From Circinella minor (lineage: Eukaryota > Mucoromycota > Mucoromycetes > Mucorales > Lichtheimiaceae), in contig JAEPRB010000021.1 of NCBI GenBank assembly GCA_016758965.1, positions 248,001-312,000 on the forward strand: DNA of 64,000 nt, in the 5' to 3' direction. The translations under genes and the position numbers were made by a program. The notes under the pieces are model-generated. The model saw nothing but the letters and a program-made list of their open reading frames with translations, did no database searches and had not been told where the DNA came from. Numbering within the stretch: position 1 is the first letter of the stretch; the number at the start of each line of letters is the position of its first letter. Below, one piece after another: positions 61,780 to 64,000 of this stretch.

Positions 61780-62194
61780 GATTTATATTCAATATTTAAG
61801 AAGTAACAGAGCGAAAAAAAAGTAAAGAGGAGATGACTGAAAAAAAAAACCAATCTAGCGAAAAATCAAAAGTACTATCATATATATTTATTATTGCCTT
61901 TTTGATGTCGTATTCTAATTGGAAATAGATATATTTTACTCCTATCAAGTCAGCATAATTATTTATCTTTATAATTATTACCTACGTTATATACAATGTG
62001 TCTATTTTTTTTTTTGTAAGTTTATCAACTATATGAGCTGTCATGATCGAAATATTTTTTGAGTCGCCCCTTGAGTTTCATTTCTTACATGTTATACAAT
62101 ACCCCTACTGATAGATAGTGTGGCGTCGTTGATAAAAAATACAATACATACTTTTTTTTACGCCAAATGAACGGGATAACATACATTAATGGAC

Positions 62195-62236
<42 letters not shown>

Positions 62237-62543
62237 GTATTTTTTTTATTATTATATCATACAGTAATAAAAGAAATTTGAAATAAACATTATGTGGCAG
62301 AGTATTGATCAAGTGTAGTAAAAAAAAAAGATATATAAATGTATAGAAAGAAGGACATACAGTATAATGAAAAATAGAATAAAATATATTATAATAAAAA
62401 TACATATATTAATACAATAATAGTTTGTTGGTGTCATAAAAATTAAAGGAGAGAATACAAAATGAGAAAAATATACGTAGTATATATAAAATAAAAATAG
62501 CTGTGCAAGTTATCATTACGTAGTAGTGCTGTTGTTTCATCTT
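61780..62543. other. intergenic
   Basis: This spacer holds an (ATA)n microsatellite and AT-rich DNA next to the 3' end of the RhoGAP gene. The open frame at 62085-62405 is antisense microsatellite sequence. No gene is supported. Confidence 0.55.
62195..62236. repeat. (ATA)14 microsatellite
   Basis: Fourteen uninterrupted ATA units, 42 bp. It is the longest perfect trinucleotide run in the window outside coding DNA. Confidence 0.9.
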
Positions 62544-63953
62544 TTATACGAGAGGTGGAATATTCGGGGTAAACATTGAACGTGTTCGTCGACGTCGGTC
62601 ATAAGAGTTTTCTTTATTATTAGACATAGGAAGCATAGAAAAGTTAGGTGGCGAGTTCAGTAGATCGTGATTAAGGTCTTCAATAGAGGATGTTGGTTTT
62701 GATAAAAGAGAATGGCATTTTGCACCTGGTCGCATAACTACTACACCGTAGTTTTTTTGCTTTTTTCGTTGTTTTTGATTTGTTGATGTTTGATGTTTCT
62801 GTATTGATGGTGACCATGGTGCTGTTGTTGTTATTGTTGATTTTGATGCCACCATGGGTGGTGGAGTAACAGAAGGAGGTGGTGATGATACAAAGTTTTG
62901 ATAATAATACTGCTGTTGATGCGGTGCAGCAATCATAATACTATGTTGACCAGCGGCTGCTTCTGGTTCTGCTAGCGTTAGTGTTGTTGGCATATTCATA
63001 TAGTTCTTAAAAGAATGTCTTGTAGTTGTCGTCATAGCAGCAATATCCACGGAAGGATACCACTTGTTCAGTAAAAATTTGTGATTTTCTATCATCAAGG
63101 TCCAAATTTGAGTCCATTTAGCATTTGCCTGTACAAGTCTATCCAATGTTTCAGCTGCAGCAGGTGAACACTTTTTTTTGTTATTGATTGCTGCAAAAGC
63201 AGGAATGTCTTTCAAACGATGATCAAGTCCCGTACAAACTGGGGCCAATACAACGGCGAGTGCTTCTGGGTTCATCATGTTGATATGCTGATACTGGTGG
63301 ATGTGTGACGCAAGTTCGATAATAAATAAAATTAAATGGAAATGGGCGCGGGGCAATGAGGTCACCAGATCGGCGAGGATACCCATATGGTCATTCTCAT
63401 CATCATTAGTGGTAGAAGAAATGTGTTGAAGAAATTGATGATGGTGCGTCGCTGGTATTGCAGGTTCAGGTAAACAACGTAAATATTTTTTCATTACGCC
63501 TGCGACTGCGTGAATATCGTAACGTGATAGATCAATAAGGTTACTAGGAGTATTAATATCATCGTGGTTATTGATTTGGTGTATCATAATTTTCTTTTCG
63601 AATGCTTGACATAATTGTTCTACTTCGGAAGCTGCACCCGAAAGCCGGAATATTCCTTCGACATGTAATCCTATTGTCATTATTATTGTTGTCGTACATA
63701 ATATTCTATATAGTTAATTTTTTTTTTTTTTGCTATTCTTTTTTTCCTGAGATATTATATAAAAGAAAAAAAGATATTACTATCGTGTATATATATATTA
63801 TACCTCGTCTGATGATTTCGTTTACGCAACTATAGATAGGATCTGGTATATACAGACCTGAATAAGTTCTGAAACCACATTCAATGAGGGCATCTTCTAA
63901 CAAGGCCCCAAACAGGTTCTTGGTACGGGTTTTGTTTGTATTAATGTTAGATC
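62544..63953 (-). CDS. RhoGAP domain protein, 5' part beyond the window
   Basis: Two exons are visible: 63953-63804 and 63670-62544. They join in frame to give KNLFGALLEDAL...YIPDPIYSCVNEIIRRGLHVEGIFRLSG, the start of a RhoGAP domain that stimulates GTP hydrolysis by Rho/Cdc42-type GTPases. The arginine finger is Arg in GIFRLSG. MKKYLRCLPEPAIP and MNPEALAVVLAPV complete the core (domain about 200 residues). The C-terminal tail of about 190 residues is Ser/Pro/Thr/His-rich with Gln runs, and ends basic (DRRRRTRSMFTPNIPPLV). The exon upstream of 63953 could not be joined: the nearest GT donor (about 63978) creates a stop, so the preceding exon probably lies outside. Partner GTPase unknown. Confidence 0.88.
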
Positions 63954-64000
63954 CTGAAAAGTAATATAAATTTTTACATGTGGTGATGAGGGGACATTGT

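Overview
This window is nuclear DNA from a filamentous fungus, most likely an early-diverging one (Mucoromycota, Mucorales-like). The evidence is AT-rich intergenic DNA, genes cut by many short GT-AG introns (mostly about 45-120 nt), introns inside almost every gene, fungal secreted hydrolases, and a FANCD2 gene, which most yeasts lack. The species cannot be named from the sequence. All exon joins below were worked out by hand from reading frame, splice signals and family motifs.

Layout, left to right. The 3' end of an unrecognised gene (1-581 +) is followed by a secreted GH36 alpha-galactosidase (2427-5189 -) and an EAF/ELL-associated elongation factor (6256-8082 -). A 6-kb gene-free stretch follows, holding a MITE-like inverted-repeat element and two other palindromic structures. 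Next come a three-finger C2H2 transcription factor (14127-15697 +) and, convergent with it, a mitochondrial-looking aldo/keto reductase-fold protein that lacks two catalytic residues (15888-18319 -). Two related small secreted proteins lie at 19922-20473 and 22453-22799 (+). Enolase (25878-27285 +) converges on the exonuclease REXO4 (27626-29166 -). A secreted GH15 glucoamylase with a 5-nt microexon (32024-34091 +) converges on an RCK2-like stress kinase (34445-36693 -).

The right half holds a 30-exon FANCD2 (39860-47167 +), followed 150 bp later by cyclin L (47317-48699 +). Convergent with it is a single-pass membrane protein (49031-50194 -). An FAD-dependent aromatic hydroxylase (51729-54406 -) comes next, then 7 kb of decayed DNA with two pseudogenes: a frameshifted DUF6729-like mobile-element-type gene (about 57050-58470 -) and an intronless broken profilin copy (61388-61779 -). 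The 3' part of a RhoGAP protein (62544-63953 -) closes the window.

Genes are arranged as ordinary fungal single units, not operons. Functional themes are independent: polysaccharide use (GH36, GH15), Pol II elongation and splicing-linked cyclin (EAF, cyclin L), DNA crosslink repair (FANCD2), ribosome biogenesis (REXO4), stress signalling (RCK2-like, C2H2 factor) and glycolysis. Points most worth a second look are the small secreted protein pair, the microexon, the AKR pseudoenzyme, the profilin pseudogene, the palindrome at the FANCD2 start, and the strong intergenic enrichment of the word TACGTA.
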